A stretch of DNA of 5,822 nucleotides from Rhodoferax sp. OV413. GTDB taxonomy: Bacteria; Pseudomonadota; Gammaproteobacteria; Burkholderiales; Burkholderiaceae_C. Under the pieces are notes generated by a model, which searched no databases, was not told the origin of the DNA, and saw nothing but the letters and a program-made list of their open reading frames with translations. The DNA lies in contig CAMATS010000164.1 in NCBI GenBank assembly GCA_945861195.1, positions 1 to 5,822 of the forward strand, written 5' to 3'. A program made the position numbers and the translations under genes. Below, piece by piece: positions 5,575 to 5,822 of this stretch (position 1 is the first letter of the stretch; each line of letters starts with the position of its first letter).

Positions 5575-5822
5575 ATGCCAAGTGACATAACGGTGTTGTC
5601 TTTGTTTAAAACGGACAAAGAACTCAAGCAGCATCCTTCGTATGTCGCGGCAAAGGCTGGTGACGTCGGTTCGGCTCTGGGGTTGGTCTCGGATCTAGCG
5701 TTGGCAACGATCTATGGCGCGACCGCAAGGTTTACAAAAGAAGACATTTTTGTCGCGCCACACGCAAAAGAGGCTACTGGCGACAACGCTATTCCACAAG
5801 TTTTTGCCGAGGTCTGCGCGCT
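5575..5822 (+). CDS. N-terminal 82 codons of a possible phosphoribosyltransferase-domain protein (cut by the right edge)
   Basis: The frame is open from a stop at 5485-5487 to the right edge. ATG 5575 gives MPSDITVLSLFKTDKELKQH as its start. The pattern HPSYVAAKAGDVGSALGLV (residues 20-38), followed by VAPHAKEATGDNAIPQVFAE from about residue 60, resembles from recall a family of stand-alone phosphoribosyltransferase-fold proteins found on accessory DNA. The PRPP-binding motif that would decide this lies beyond the window. No signal peptide or membrane segment is seen, so it is probably cytoplasmic. ATG 5575 lacks a well-placed ribosome-binding site; GTG 5593 (after AGTGA) and TTG 5596 or 5602 are alternatives. 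Codon use includes CTA, AGG, ACA and AAA, unlike the permease, which hints at acquired DNA. Coding is likely; the function is tentative. Confidence 0.55.
   Translation, partial: MPSDITVLSLFKTDKELKQHPSYVAAKAGDVGSALGLVSDLALATIYGATARFTKEDIFVAPHAKEATGDNAIPQVFAEVCA

Overview
The window is GC-rich bacterial DNA. Its codon use (strong preference for GCC, CTG and GGC) and its gene types suggest a betaproteobacterium, most likely Burkholderiales of the Comamonadaceae kind. That placement is an inference from style and recalled family resemblance; no marker gene is present.

Layout from left to right. (1) Bases 1-2348, minus strand: the first 782 codons of a large, modular, surface-type lipoprotein that runs off the left edge. 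It has a lipobox signal peptide, a small Asp-rich beta module, a helical stretch, fibronectin/Ig-like beta domains, and the start of what looks like a beta-propeller. (2) Bases 2349-2789: a non-coding or weakly coding gap of about 440 bases. It holds the lipoprotein leader (a perfect 19-base palindrome, a 4-codon mini-ORF with a strong ribosome-binding site, and a nested hairpin), a GGGTCAGATTCC-type imperfect palindrome resembling sequences near RayT-type transposases, and a doubtful 60-aa ORF directly behind the permease stop. (3) Bases 2790-5309, minus strand: a complete 839-aa FtsX/MacB-type ABC transporter permease of the YbbP family. (4) Bases 5310-5574: a divergent intergenic region, more AT-rich in its right half. 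(5) Base 5575 to the right edge, plus strand: the first 82 codons of a gene whose N-terminus resembles a phosphoribosyltransferase-domain family, with codon use unlike the permease.

Permease and lipoprotein lie on the same strand, and no clear terminator separates them, so read-through is possible. However, the long gap and the elaborate lipoprotein leader suggest separate control. Both act at the cell envelope. The usual ATPase partner of the permease is not within the window. The right-hand gene reads in the opposite direction and may mark the edge of an accessory segment. I found no RNA gene, CRISPR array or intact insertion sequence. No convincing new system can be claimed from this window alone; the lipoprotein leader and the right-edge gene deserve most attention.
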